DNA of 64,000 nucleotides. Source: Falsiroseomonas sp050563535 (GTDB taxonomy: Bacteria > Pseudomonadota > Alphaproteobacteria > Acetobacterales > Acetobacteraceae). The DNA lies in assembly GCF_050563535.1 (NCBI RefSeq), contig NZ_JBNXUO010000002.1, positions 248,001-312,000 on the forward strand, in the 5' to 3' direction. The notes beneath the pieces are model-generated. The model ran no database searches and was not told the DNA's origin. It worked only from the letters and a program-made list of their open reading frames with translations. The translations under genes and the position numbers were made by a program. Positions 48,801 through 57,584 of this stretch are shown piece by piece (position 1 is the first letter of the stretch; the number at the start of each line of letters is the position of its first letter).

Positions 48801-49412
48801 CCCTTCGCGCATCCCGGCTTCGTGCAGCGTCGCCTGCCGCTCGGCATCCAGCTGCGCCGGCTGGGGAGGTCGCCGGTGGAAGGCGCGCCGCGGCTCGGCC
48901 TGCCGGTGCTGTCGGTGAACGGGGCGGCGCTGCCGGGTGCGGAGACGCTGACCGAGTTCTTCCCGGTGGCCGAGTACCTCGACGTGCCGGAGAACGAGAG
49001 CCTTACCCGCCCGGGCTTCCAGCGCATGGCGGCGGGCGTGCAGGCGGCGGGCGGCGGCGGCTTCCGCTGCCCCGCGCCGCAGGCGGTGACGGTCGAGTAC
49101 GAGGATGTGCCGCTCGGCGGCGAAGGGGGCCTGGCCACCGCCTTCGTGCCGGAAGGGCTCGCGCTGCTCGACCTGCTCGCGGATGCGCTGGCGGCACGGC
49201 CGGACCTGCGGCGCGCGGCGCGCTTCGCGGTGCCGAAGCCGGCAGCGGTGCGCGTCAAGGCGGGCGACTGGTCGGTGGCGGAGGCCGGCACGCTCGCGCC
49301 CCGTGCCTCGGGCGCGCCGGCCTGGGCCGCGGCCTCGCCCGCGGCGCTGCGCGGGATGGGGGCGGTGCCCGCGGGCGCGCTGCTGGTCGAGACCTTCGAG
49401 CTGGCGGGGTGA
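45879..49412 (+). CDS. DUF6603-type large protein
   Basis: Protein of 1177 residues, no signal peptide or membrane helix. The N-terminal about 190 residues are helical. The middle is a very long beta-rich region with recurrent short amphipathic strands. Its core (about 545-910) matches DUF6603 text: LCGWIAVKAIVILSTRRPG, LFLRLTLNAVGGMIGLHHGFD, DDVLFPENPVGDAPRIISTLRTVFP and a closing ILFFTVEVPIDESWG. The last about 250 residues form a separate mixed domain. Function unknown. It starts within the stop of the PhoD-like gene, so the two are translationally coupled. Confidence 0.72.
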   Translation: MPAPTQVPGPVGALRAWTRLALDAMRRAAESPALLAHVRRELGFQAGPPPDTASLLDDIRLQEKKLTEAEDAALDDALAEMLQGLGEVRRLAERLLGAGDLGDKAADTVYALCTLLAAETVRAEMPLLHAALRLLMLGYERVEEAPRLDPVAIFNRLSGRSEREGLRRFGGTDAIFGIAGPALLAVLRQAAARTARGPADVAALPAGAVYLSPGATGGISFASGWEPAPAATPADAEVAELLSRALSAAFAGALHVKGKDGPASTTELEFVLGALPLDAADGGPGVLFRIGKLKASGELELPKPEGSLAKRKLKLKAQEGSGATLLWRTDDNTVDFSAEGGDPDIELSVRAEGLPDAPAFRIGKAGKSRLDLRSVALGGRAGKGGTALFLKVEEAELVLQPGDAPGLVGDIFGALGAGKLTARVTVEFRLDAKRGFLLDGAAGLKIRLASGLGLGGAGSVAAIRAEYIDLELGPGKKGGVALGIRSAGGFRLGPPALGHVGASLDRFGFDVEFAGKDGTALKLQPPKGIGVSLDLGLVSGGGYLLLDFERGEFAGALDLTLCGWIAVKAIVILSTRRPGSTFGEDPPPYAFFALVHARFPGGLELFLRLTLNAVGGMIGLHHGFDHAALLAALPSGAMDDVLFPENPVGDAPRIISTLRTVFPVRRDAMTIGLMAELGWGSDQLSSVRLGIILPFDNWGGDRRTSLDRIILLGRLAIECFRSLPDPIRFSIKADIVGEIEFSPARVRLYGQLRDSRLGPIAIQGSAALSFGFGENAHLLVSIGGFHPRFEPKPDWLPPMDRIGATYDIGLVKAWVRGYFAVAAGTLQFGAEFGIRYKFGPIAMGASFALDALIHTSPAFRFEVSVRGAADISFRGRRLLGVAFDATLSGPGRWRLKGYAEAKILFFTVEVPIDESWGDEPAPQPPVIALAEVRARLEGDMAARENWVVALPAGTPTVLTFGAGPAPAPGEIVAHPFAHPGFVQRRLPLGIQLRRLGRSPVEGAPRLGLPVLSVNGAALPGAETLTEFFPVAEYLDVPENESLTRPGFQRMAAGVQAAGGGGFRCPAPQAVTVEYEDVPLGGEGGLATAFVPEGLALLDLLADALAARPDLRRAARFAVPKPAAVRVKAGDWSVAEAGTLAPRASGAPAWAAASPAALRGMGAVPAGALLVETFELAG

Positions 49413-49419
49413 GGCGGCG

Positions 49420-52400
49420 ATGCAGCGCCACCACTTCTTCTCCTGGGTGCGCCGCGGTCTCGGCGCCGCGCTCGCGCCCGCGGCGGGCGGGGTGCCGGCG
49501 CATGGCCGGGCGGAGGTCGGCATCGGCATCAGCCTCGGCGCCGACAACCTGGCGGCGGTCCGCACCTTCCTGATGCTCGGGCCGGGCGACGTGCTCGGCC
49601 TCGACCCCCGGCTGATCGTCCGGCAGGAGCCGCGCCCCGGGACGCGCGACTTCGAGCCGAACATGCTCGCCGCCATCGAATTCGACCCGCCGGACCTGCC
49701 CTGGCTGGTGGCGACCACGCCGCCGGAGGGCGAGAGGCTGCGGCCCTGGCTCGTCCTCGTCGTGCTGGACCGGGACCGCGTGCGGGGCCCGCGCGTCGCG
49801 CCCGGCCGCCCGCTGCCCTTCGTCGAGGTGCCGGCGGGGGAACTGCCAGCCCTTTCGCAGTCCTGGGCCTGGGCGCATGCGCAGCGCCTGGTCGCGGAGG
49901 AGGGCGGCGACGATGCGGCGGAGATGGCGCGCCGGCCCGAGCTGAACGTCTCCCGCCTGGTCTGCCCGCGGCGGCTCGCGCCCGACCGGCGGTGGCTGGC
50001 CTGCGTGGTGCCGGCCTGGGATGCCGGTGTGCGCGCCGGCCTCGGCGAGACCGCGGCCGATCCCCCCGCGACGCTGTCCGACGCCTGGAGCCCGGGCCAG
50101 GCGATGACGCTGCCGGTCTATCACCACTGGGAGTTCGAGACCGGCGAGGATGGCGACTTCGAGGTGCTCGCCCGCCGGCTCGGCCCGGCGCCGGCGACCA
50201 TCCCGCCCCCCGGCAGCCCGGAGGCACGGCGCGGGCTGGTCTGGCTTGGCGCCGCGGATGGCCGGGCGGACACCCTGGCGGCGCTGCCGCCCGGCGGGCC
50301 GGGTGCCGAGATCCGGCAGGAGGCGCCGCTGGAGGCGCCCCGCCGCGTCGCCCGGCTGGAGGATGTGCCGGCCGCCTTCACCGAGGCGATCCGCCGCGCG
50401 ACCACCCCCGCCGACCCGGCGCCCGGCGAGCCGGCCGAGCTGCTGCCGCCGCTGCACGGCGCCGGCCATGCCCGGCGCGACCGGCCGGACCCCGCCCGGA
50501 TGGGCTCCGACTGGTTCGACGAGCTGAACCTGGACCCGCGCACGCGCATCGCCGCGCGGCTCGGCGCCGACACCGTCCGCCGCTACCAGGAGGACCTGAT
50601 GCAGGCCGCCTGGGAACAGGTGGGGGAGGTGCTGGCGGCGAATGCGCAGCTGGACCGCGGGCGGCTGGCGGCGCTGGTGAACACCCGCGCGGTGGACCGC
50701 CATCTGCGCCGGCTGCAGCCGGAACGCGTGCTCGCCATCACCTCCGTCCTGCATGCGCGCACCTTCCCCGACCGCGCGGGCGAGCGGGGGGGCCTGACCG
50801 TCGCGGGCGAGATCGCGGCGAGCAGCCTGCCCGACCGCGCCTTCGACGCGGCCGCGCGCCGCCTGGCCAGCCCCGTCGGGCGGCTGATGCGCGTCACCGC
50901 GCGGTCGCTCGCCGCGCGCAACCTGGGCACGGACGGCGTGCGCCATGCCGCGGCGCGCGGGCTGGCCGGCGCGATGCTGCGCAGCGAGGCCGCCGCCGAC
51001 CCGTCGCTGCGCGGGCGCGACGGCATCACCGGCTTCCGCCCCGCCGAGGACGCGCTGCGGCAGGGCATCGGGGAAGTGCGGATCGGGCAGGACAGCATCG
51101 CGCTCGACCGGCTCGGCGTCGGCGCGGGCGTGCTGGACCGCGCCGACCGGCCGCGGGCGGATCTCGCGCAGGTCGGCGCGCTGCCGGAAAGCCGCATCGG
51201 CGACGTGCAGCGCTTCGCCGCCGCACAGGGCACCGGGCTGGCGGAGGCGGTGGCGCAGGTGGAGGCGATGCGCGCCGCGGCGCCGCGCGCCGCCGCGGTG
51301 GCGCTGCAGGACGAAGGCGGCACGCGGCGGCTGGTGGCGCTGGAGGCGACCGAGGCGCCCGGCGGGACGGTGCTGTCGATCGTCGACGGGGCGGGACGGC
51401 GGCAGGACCTGCTGACCGCGGCGGGCGCCGGCCTTCGCGACGTGGGGCAGGCGGTGGATCTGGCGCGCGGCGCGACGCGCGGCCTGCTCGACGCCGTGCG
51501 GCAGGGGCGCCGCGCCACCGTGGCGGAGCGCTTGGAGGGCGGCCAGGCGGTGCTGCGGCTTCGCCTGACCGACCCGCCGGCGCCCCAGGCCCGCAACGAG
51601 GGGCGCGACCTGTTCCGCACGCGCCTGCGGTCCCGCACGCGGGACGTGACGATCCCATGGGGAGGGGCGTCCGACACCGTCCCGCGCGGGCGCGGCGTGG
51701 AGGCGCGGGCCGACCCGCCGGTGCTCGACCTCGGCACGGATGCGACGCCGCTGTTCAGCGCGGTGCTGGCCCTGCCGGACCGCGACCCGGCGATGGTCGC
51801 GCGGGTGGAGCTTGCCTTCGACCGGCTCGCGCTGCCGCCGCTCGCCCCCACGGCGGTGCTGGTGACACCGCGGGACGGGCTGCCGGCGCTGGCCGCGCAG
51901 CTGCGCGCCGCGATCCACCCGCCGCGGGTGATCGGCCGCCGGCTCGGCGCGCAGATCGACATCCCGCCCTGGCTCGGCGGCGGCCGAGCCCCGCTCGACC
52001 CCATCATGGCCGCGCCGGAGCTGCGCGCGCCGCTGGCCGACATGCTGTCCGCCTTCGCGCCGGACCAGATGCTCCCGCGGGAGCTGACGCTGCCGCCGGA
52101 CGGGGTGGCGGCGCTGAAGACCAACCCGCGCTTCATCGCCGCCTTCATGGTCGGCGCGAACCACGAGATGAACCGGGAACTGCTGTGGCGGACCTACCCG
52201 ACCGACGGGCGGGCCACCGCGCTCACGCGGTTCTGGAACTGGCGCGACCCGGCGCGTAACGACTGCGGCCCGATCCACGCCTGGCCCGCCGCCGGGCCGC
52301 TCTCGGCGCGGCTCTCCTCCGGCGGGGCGCGCATCGCGCTGGTGCTGCGGGGCAACCTGCTGCGGCGCTATCCCGGCACGCAGGTGCTGGCCTGGAAGGT

Positions 52401-52818
52401 GGAGGGCGGCAAGCCGATGCCGGTGGACCCGGCCCGCCCGGCCGATGCGCCGCGCGGAACCCTGTTCAGGCTCCGCATCGAGCCCGACATCACCGTCGTC
52501 GGCCTCGACATCACGGAAGCCGACCTCGACGCCGATCCGCGCTGGCACTTCGTGCTGCAGGAACCCGTCACCGAGCCGCGCTTCGGGCTGGACGCGCCGG
52601 AGACGCCGCGCGGCGGGCGCCGGCGCGGCTTCCGCGGCCAGGCGGTGGCCAACGACCTGAACTGGACCCAGACCGGCACGGAGCCGGGCGCCCATCTCGA
52701 CCCGCTGCGCGTGCCGGGGGGCGGGGTGGAGGGCAGCGCGGCGGGGCTGGCCAACCTGCTGCTGCAGCGCCCCGTGCGCGTGCTGATCCCCGCCGCCACC
52801 CTGCTTCCCAAGAGCTGA
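49420..52818 (+). CDS. Large conserved hypothetical protein, operon gene 3
   Basis: Protein of 1132 residues, no signal peptide or membrane helix. The N-terminal part has PRPGTRDFEPNMLAAIEFDPPDLPWLVAT and ERLRPWLVLVVLD. Around 901-930 lies TNPRFIAAFMVGANHEMNRELLWR followed by TYPTD and, further on, FWNWRD. I recognise these phrases from large uncharacterised bacterial proteins found with DUF6603 genes, but no function is assigned. The central about 400 residues are Ala/Arg-rich and helical. It starts 7 bp after the DUF6603 gene. Confidence 0.65.
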   Translation: MQRHHFFSWVRRGLGAALAPAAGGVPAHGRAEVGIGISLGADNLAAVRTFLMLGPGDVLGLDPRLIVRQEPRPGTRDFEPNMLAAIEFDPPDLPWLVATTPPEGERLRPWLVLVVLDRDRVRGPRVAPGRPLPFVEVPAGELPALSQSWAWAHAQRLVAEEGGDDAAEMARRPELNVSRLVCPRRLAPDRRWLACVVPAWDAGVRAGLGETAADPPATLSDAWSPGQAMTLPVYHHWEFETGEDGDFEVLARRLGPAPATIPPPGSPEARRGLVWLGAADGRADTLAALPPGGPGAEIRQEAPLEAPRRVARLEDVPAAFTEAIRRATTPADPAPGEPAELLPPLHGAGHARRDRPDPARMGSDWFDELNLDPRTRIAARLGADTVRRYQEDLMQAAWEQVGEVLAANAQLDRGRLAALVNTRAVDRHLRRLQPERVLAITSVLHARTFPDRAGERGGLTVAGEIAASSLPDRAFDAAARRLASPVGRLMRVTARSLAARNLGTDGVRHAAARGLAGAMLRSEAAADPSLRGRDGITGFRPAEDALRQGIGEVRIGQDSIALDRLGVGAGVLDRADRPRADLAQVGALPESRIGDVQRFAAAQGTGLAEAVAQVEAMRAAAPRAAAVALQDEGGTRRLVALEATEAPGGTVLSIVDGAGRRQDLLTAAGAGLRDVGQAVDLARGATRGLLDAVRQGRRATVAERLEGGQAVLRLRLTDPPAPQARNEGRDLFRTRLRSRTRDVTIPWGGASDTVPRGRGVEARADPPVLDLGTDATPLFSAVLALPDRDPAMVARVELAFDRLALPPLAPTAVLVTPRDGLPALAAQLRAAIHPPRVIGRRLGAQIDIPPWLGGGRAPLDPIMAAPELRAPLADMLSAFAPDQMLPRELTLPPDGVAALKTNPRFIAAFMVGANHEMNRELLWRTYPTDGRATALTRFWNWRDPARNDCGPIHAWPAAGPLSARLSSGGARIALVLRGNLLRRYPGTQVLAWKVEGGKPMPVDPARPADAPRGTLFRLRIEPDITVVGLDITEADLDADPRWHFVLQEPVTEPRFGLDAPETPRGGRRRGFRGQAVANDLNWTQTGTEPGAHLDPLRVPGGGVEGSAAGLANLLLQRPVRVLIPAATLLPKS

Positions 52819-52832
52819 CCGCAGGAGCCGCC

Positions 52833-55800
52833 ATGCCGCCGCTCGAGCTCGATAGCTTCCGCACCGCCCGCGAGGCCGCCGCCGCCGCCACGCGGGAGGC
52901 GGAGGCGTCCGGCCTGCGGGCCGCCGCGGCCGAACGCGCCGCGCTGCGCGCGCGCGCGGCAGGCGACGCCGCGGGCGCCGAGGCGCGGGAGCGGGAGGCG
53001 GCGGAGCTGCGTGCCCGCCGCGCGGAGGCGATCCGCCTGCGCGCGGAACATGGCGCCGAGGTGGCGGGCCTGCTCGGCGGGATGGAGCGCCAGGCGGAAC
53101 TGCTGGTCGGCACGCTGTCGGCCGCGCATCCCGTCGCGCTGCTGCCGGTGCGGATCGAGACGCGGTTCGACCGCGACGCAGCGGGCGCGGTGGAGGCGCT
53201 CCGGGTCCGCATCTTCCCCGACCAGATCCACCTGCACCAGCACCGCCCCTTTCTGACCCCGGCCGAAGCCGCCGCGGGCCGGGCATACTGGACGGCGCTG
53301 CGCGCCAACCCGGGCGCCCCGGCCGAGGCCTGGGACGCGCTGGTCGATGCCGCCGCCACGCCGGAGCGCGCGGCCTTCGTCGCGGATGCGCTGCGGCCGC
53401 GCAACGCCGCGCCCGACGCCCCGGACTTCCCGGAGGTGGAGGAGATCGCCGCCGCCGGGCCGGCCCCGGCCCAGGCGCGCCTGCTGCCGACGCGCTGGCT
53501 CGTCGCGCTGTTCGACGCCGAGTGGCGGGAGTTCCACCGGTGCTGGGGCGAGCCGATCCCCGACAGCCTCGCCGTCGCCCCCTTCGGCGACGCCATGCTG
53601 GAGCCCGGGGAGGCGGAGGCGCCCGACCCGGAGGACGGCGACGACGAGGCGCCCGCCGCCGGGGAGGACGGGGCCGGGCCGGGCGATGCGGAGGATTTCG
53701 CCTGGGTGACGGACTTCGCGCGCGCGGAGGCGGCCGGCATGGCGGTGACCATCCGGCGCGCCGAGCTTGGCGGGCGCGATCTCGGTGCGGGCGTGCCGCG
53801 GCTGGTCGTCCTCGGCGTGGACTGGACGATGGGGCCGGAGGAAGCGGCGGGACGCCTGGCGGACCAGTTGTGCGCGCAGGGCTTCGCGCAGGGGCTGGAA
53901 TTCCTCGCGCCAGGCACGCCAACCAACGCCCGCAGCGGCGGGCTGGAAGGCCGCGCGGAACGCGCGAAGGCCTTCCCGGCCGATCCGGCGGCGCTGGCGG
54001 GCGGCGCGCCGGGCGCGGAGACGGACGCCGCGCGGCTTGCCGCCGCGCTCGGCCTCGGCACCGCGGCGGGGACGGCGCTCGCGCGCTTTCCGGGCGGCCT
54101 CGCGGACCGCGAGGTCACGGCGCGGGAGTTGAACACCGCGCTGTGGGGCGCCGTCTTCGGCTTCTTCTTCGCCGAACTGGTCGATGGCATGGTCCCGCCG
54201 CCGATGCTGGACGCGCTGCGGTGGCATGTGCGCGACCACCTGCGCCCTGCGGGGCCGCTGCCGGCGCTGCGCATCGGGCGGCAGCCCTATGGCGTGCTGC
54301 CGGTCCTCGGCCTGCCGCTTCGCCGGGAGGGGGAGGCGTCCTTCGCCGCCTGGCCGGCCTTCGAGGCGGGGCTGGGGCGCATGCTGGGCCGCATCCGCGC
54401 CTGGGTGGAGGCGCCGTCGCTGCCCGGCGCCGCGGGCACCGCCCCGCTGGACGCGCTGCCCTGCATGGCGGCGGTGCCGCGGGGCGAGGACACGCCCGAC
54501 ATCCTGGCGCGCATCCTGAAGCAGGGGCCGCTGGCCGCGTCCGGCGCGATCCGCCTGACCATCGGCGAATGGAGCCGCCTGCATTCCACGGCCGCCAGGA
54601 CCGAGGCTGCGCGGCATCACGCGGCGATGGTGGGCGCCATCTTCGCGCATCTCGGCCTGTCGCAGGAACGGCTGATGGTGTCGGAACGCACCACCCTGCC
54701 GCGCATCCTGCCGGAGCGCCGGGCGACGCCGATGCGGGGACTGCCCTGGGTCGCTGCCGACCTCGCCGGGTCGGACGTGCCGAAGCGCGCGGCGGAAAGG
54801 CTCGCCGCCCGGCTCGGCCGCCTGCATTTCGGCAACGAGGAGGCGATCCGCACGGTGCTCGCCGAGGCGGCGGACGAGGTGGACACGCTCTACGAATCGC
54901 TGCTGCTCGTCTCCGCCGCGCATGAGGTGGAGGAGGTGATCCTGAAGCTGCTGCTGCGCATGCCCGCGCCGGCGGCGGGCGGCGGGGGCGGGCGCTTCGC
55001 GGCCGAGATGGCGGGGATGGAAGCCCAGCCTGCGATGGCGCGCGCGCTGATGGTCGAGACGCCGTCGCAGGCGCTCGGCCTCAGGCGGGCCGGGGCGGCG
55101 ACGAGCTTCGCGCAGGACGTCCATGCGGAGCTGGAGGTCCTGCGCGACCTGCCGGTGCTCGATGTCGCGCCGGAGTCGGGGTTCCGCGACCTCCATGCGC
55201 AGCGCGTCGCCGCGACGCTGCTCGGCGCCCGGCCGGCAGCGGAGGTGGACCATGCGATGCGCGGGCTGCTCGACTGCGGGTCGCACCGGCTGGATGCCTG
55301 GATCACCTCGCTCGCCGCGCGCCGCCTCGACGCGCAGCGCCGCGCGGCACCGGGCGGGCTGCACCTGGGCGGCTGGGGCATCGTGCACGACCTGCGCCCG
55401 GACCCGGCTGGCGAGGCGAGCGAGGGCTTCGTCCAGGTGCCGACCCTGCGCCACGGGGCGGCGGCGGCGGTGATGCGCGCGGCGCACATGGCCAACCGCG
55501 ACGACGAGCCGGAGGCCTTCGCGGTGCGGCTCGACTCCGCGCGGGTGCGCGACGCGATCGCCCTGTCCGAGGGCGTGGCGCAGGGGCAGCCGCCCGGCGC
55601 GCTGCTCGGCTACCGGCTGGAGAAGCGGCTGCTGCAGGACAGGCCCCGGGCGAAGTTCATCGGCCCGCTGCGCCGGCTCTGCCCGCTTCCCGGCGCCCCG
55701 CCCGTCGTCGCGCCGGTGCCGGAGGCGACGGAGGCGATCCCGCCCGCGGGGGTGGTGGATGGCCTCGCCCTCGCGATGCTGTGGCAGGATCGCGGCACCG

Positions 55801-57581
55801 ACGCCGCCTTCCACGCGAAGCTGCGCCCCCATGCCGGCTTCGAGCCCAGCGGCCCGGACCTCGCCGCGCTCGGCACGCATCTCGACGCGCTGCTGGGCCT
55901 GGCCGACGGCTTCGCCGACCTGTGGTCCTTCGAGGCGGTGCACCACCTCGCCTCCGGCAACCTCGACCGCGCCGCGGCCGCGATGGCGGTGACCGACCGC
56001 CAGGCGGCCCCGCCGGAGGCCCAGGCCGTGCGGACCCCGCGGGAGGCCTGGGGCTACACGCAGAAGCTGCTCTGGCTTCGCCCCGCCGATGCGGTGGCCG
56101 AGGGGTGGCCGCTGGATGTGGCGGCGGAGGCCGAGCCGGTCGGCAACGCCATCGCCGCCGACCTCATCGGCCCGCCCGGCCGTTTCCTCCTCGGCGGGGA
56201 GGTGGTGGGGGATGACGGCGCGGCGACGCCGCTGCCGGGCCTGCCGCCGACCGAACTCGGCCTGTCGCCGCTGGCGCTGCTGCGCCTGGCGGAGGAGGAG
56301 CCGGGTGGCGCCATGTCGCGGCTGGAGGCGCGGGTGGCGGCGGTGCTGGAGCGCCGCGCGACGGAAGCGGGCCTGCTGCCGGCCACGGGCCGCCTGCGCC
56401 TGCTGCCCGGCCCGCCCGCCGGGGCCGAGGCGCTGGGCCTCGATCCGCTGCTCGCGCTGCTGACCGCCGTGCGCGAGGCGCTGCACGACCGCCCGGCCGC
56501 CACCTGCCGGGACCTGGTGCCGCCGCGCGGGCCCGTGGCGGATGGCGCGGCGCGGGATGCGCTGCGACCGCGGATCGCGGCGCTGGAGGCGCGGCTGGCC
56601 GCGGCGATCGGCGCGATCGACGCCGCGGCGGACCGCGCGGCGATGCTGGAGGCGCTGCGCGGCGCCTCCGCACTCGCCGAGGTGCCGGCGCTGGTCCATG
56701 CCGATCCCCCGCCGGCGCGCATGCCGGACGAGGCGGTGGCGACCGCCGCCGCGGCGGCGCGCGCCTCGCTCGAGTCTCTGCGCCGGCGCTGCGCCGCGCC
56801 GCCCGCCGATGGCTCCGACGCCGAGGCGCTGGCGGCGGATGCGGAGACGATCCGCCACGTCTTCGGCGCCGGCTTCCCCGTGCTGCCGCCCTTCGTCCTG
56901 CCGCCCGCCGACGCCGCGGCCTGCGAGGCGAGTCTCGGCGCCCGCGCCGAGCTGCTCGGGCCCGGCGGCGGCTTCGAGGTGGTGCGCTGGCAGCGCGCGA
57001 TGGCGATGGTGCGCCCTCGCATCCGCGCGCTTGTCGCCGCGCTCGACGGCGCGAGCCTGACGGGGCACGAGGCGGGGGCGGGCGCGGCGGTGGTGCAACT
57101 GCCCTTGCAGCCCGGGCAGCGATGGGTCGCGCTGCCCTTCGCCGACCCGGACCGGCCGCCGCGCGCCACGCTGCTGGCGGCCGTGCTGCTCGGCACCGCG
57201 CCACCGCTCGGCGCGCCGCTCGCGGGGGTGTCCATCGATTCCTGGGTGGAGGCGGTGCCGGAGCGGCGCGTCACCACCTCCGTCGCCTTCCACCACGACG
57301 CGCCCGGCGCGCGCCCGCCGCAATCGGTGCTGCTGGCGCTCGACCCCGGGCTCGGCGCCGCCGGCTGGTCCACCGAGGCGCTGCTGGCCGCGGTGCGGGA
57401 AGCGTTCGACCTGGCCCGGCTGCGGCTGCTGATGCCGGAGGACATCGCCGGGCACGGCGCGGTGCTGCCGACCACGCTGGTGCCGCGCAACCTGGCGGGG
57501 CAGTCGGCCTCCTCAGACCTCGTGACGAAGCTCGGGCACATCTCGGCCGCGCAGGCCGCCTTCATCGCGGGGAGGGACTGA
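52833..57581 (+). CDS. Giant conserved hypothetical protein, operon gene 4
   Basis: Protein of 1582 residues. Residues about 8-95 are an Ala/Glu/Arg-rich predicted coiled coil. From residue 99 comes HPVALLPVRIETRF, then RVRIFPDQIHLHQHRPFLTPAE. An acidic linker lies near 265-295. Later stretches include LRIGRQPYGVLPVL and EEAIRTVLAEAADEVDTLYESLLL. The protein appears helical overall, with no signal or membrane segment. It has AGGAG 7 bp upstream and follows gene 3 by 14 bp. No function can be assigned. Confidence 0.65.
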   Translation: MPPLELDSFRTAREAAAAATREAEASGLRAAAAERAALRARAAGDAAGAEAREREAAELRARRAEAIRLRAEHGAEVAGLLGGMERQAELLVGTLSAAHPVALLPVRIETRFDRDAAGAVEALRVRIFPDQIHLHQHRPFLTPAEAAAGRAYWTALRANPGAPAEAWDALVDAAATPERAAFVADALRPRNAAPDAPDFPEVEEIAAAGPAPAQARLLPTRWLVALFDAEWREFHRCWGEPIPDSLAVAPFGDAMLEPGEAEAPDPEDGDDEAPAAGEDGAGPGDAEDFAWVTDFARAEAAGMAVTIRRAELGGRDLGAGVPRLVVLGVDWTMGPEEAAGRLADQLCAQGFAQGLEFLAPGTPTNARSGGLEGRAERAKAFPADPAALAGGAPGAETDAARLAAALGLGTAAGTALARFPGGLADREVTARELNTALWGAVFGFFFAELVDGMVPPPMLDALRWHVRDHLRPAGPLPALRIGRQPYGVLPVLGLPLRREGEASFAAWPAFEAGLGRMLGRIRAWVEAPSLPGAAGTAPLDALPCMAAVPRGEDTPDILARILKQGPLAASGAIRLTIGEWSRLHSTAARTEAARHHAAMVGAIFAHLGLSQERLMVSERTTLPRILPERRATPMRGLPWVAADLAGSDVPKRAAERLAARLGRLHFGNEEAIRTVLAEAADEVDTLYESLLLVSAAHEVEEVILKLLLRMPAPAAGGGGGRFAAEMAGMEAQPAMARALMVETPSQALGLRRAGAATSFAQDVHAELEVLRDLPVLDVAPESGFRDLHAQRVAATLLGARPAAEVDHAMRGLLDCGSHRLDAWITSLAARRLDAQRRAAPGGLHLGGWGIVHDLRPDPAGEASEGFVQVPTLRHGAAAAVMRAAHMANRDDEPEAFAVRLDSARVRDAIALSEGVAQGQPPGALLGYRLEKRLLQDRPRAKFIGPLRRLCPLPGAPPVVAPVPEATEAIPPAGVVDGLALAMLWQDRGTDAAFHAKLRPHAGFEPSGPDLAALGTHLDALLGLADGFADLWSFEAVHHLASGNLDRAAAAMAVTDRQAAPPEAQAVRTPREAWGYTQKLLWLRPADAVAEGWPLDVAAEAEPVGNAIAADLIGPPGRFLLGGEVVGDDGAATPLPGLPPTELGLSPLALLRLAEEEPGGAMSRLEARVAAVLERRATEAGLLPATGRLRLLPGPPAGAEALGLDPLLALLTAVREALHDRPAATCRDLVPPRGPVADGAARDALRPRIAALEARLAAAIGAIDAAADRAAMLEALRGASALAEVPALVHADPPPARMPDEAVATAAAAARASLESLRRRCAAPPADGSDAEALAADAETIRHVFGAGFPVLPPFVLPPADAAACEASLGARAELLGPGGGFEVVRWQRAMAMVRPRIRALVAALDGASLTGHEAGAGAAVVQLPLQPGQRWVALPFADPDRPPRATLLAAVLLGTAPPLGAPLAGVSIDSWVEAVPERRVTTSVAFHHDAPGARPPQSVLLALDPGLGAAGWSTEALLAAVREAFDLARLRLLMPEDIAGHGAVLPTTLVPRNLAGQSASSDLVTKLGHISAAQAAFIAGRD

Positions 57582-57584
57582 GCC

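Noticed and set aside
45732..57455. Very long minus-strand open frames (over 1300 codons each) opposite the five-gene operon
   Set aside because: Compositionally they are shadow frames rich in Arg, His, Gln and Pro. The plus-strand genes have start sites, couplings and patterned motifs, so the antisense frames are artefacts of GC bias.
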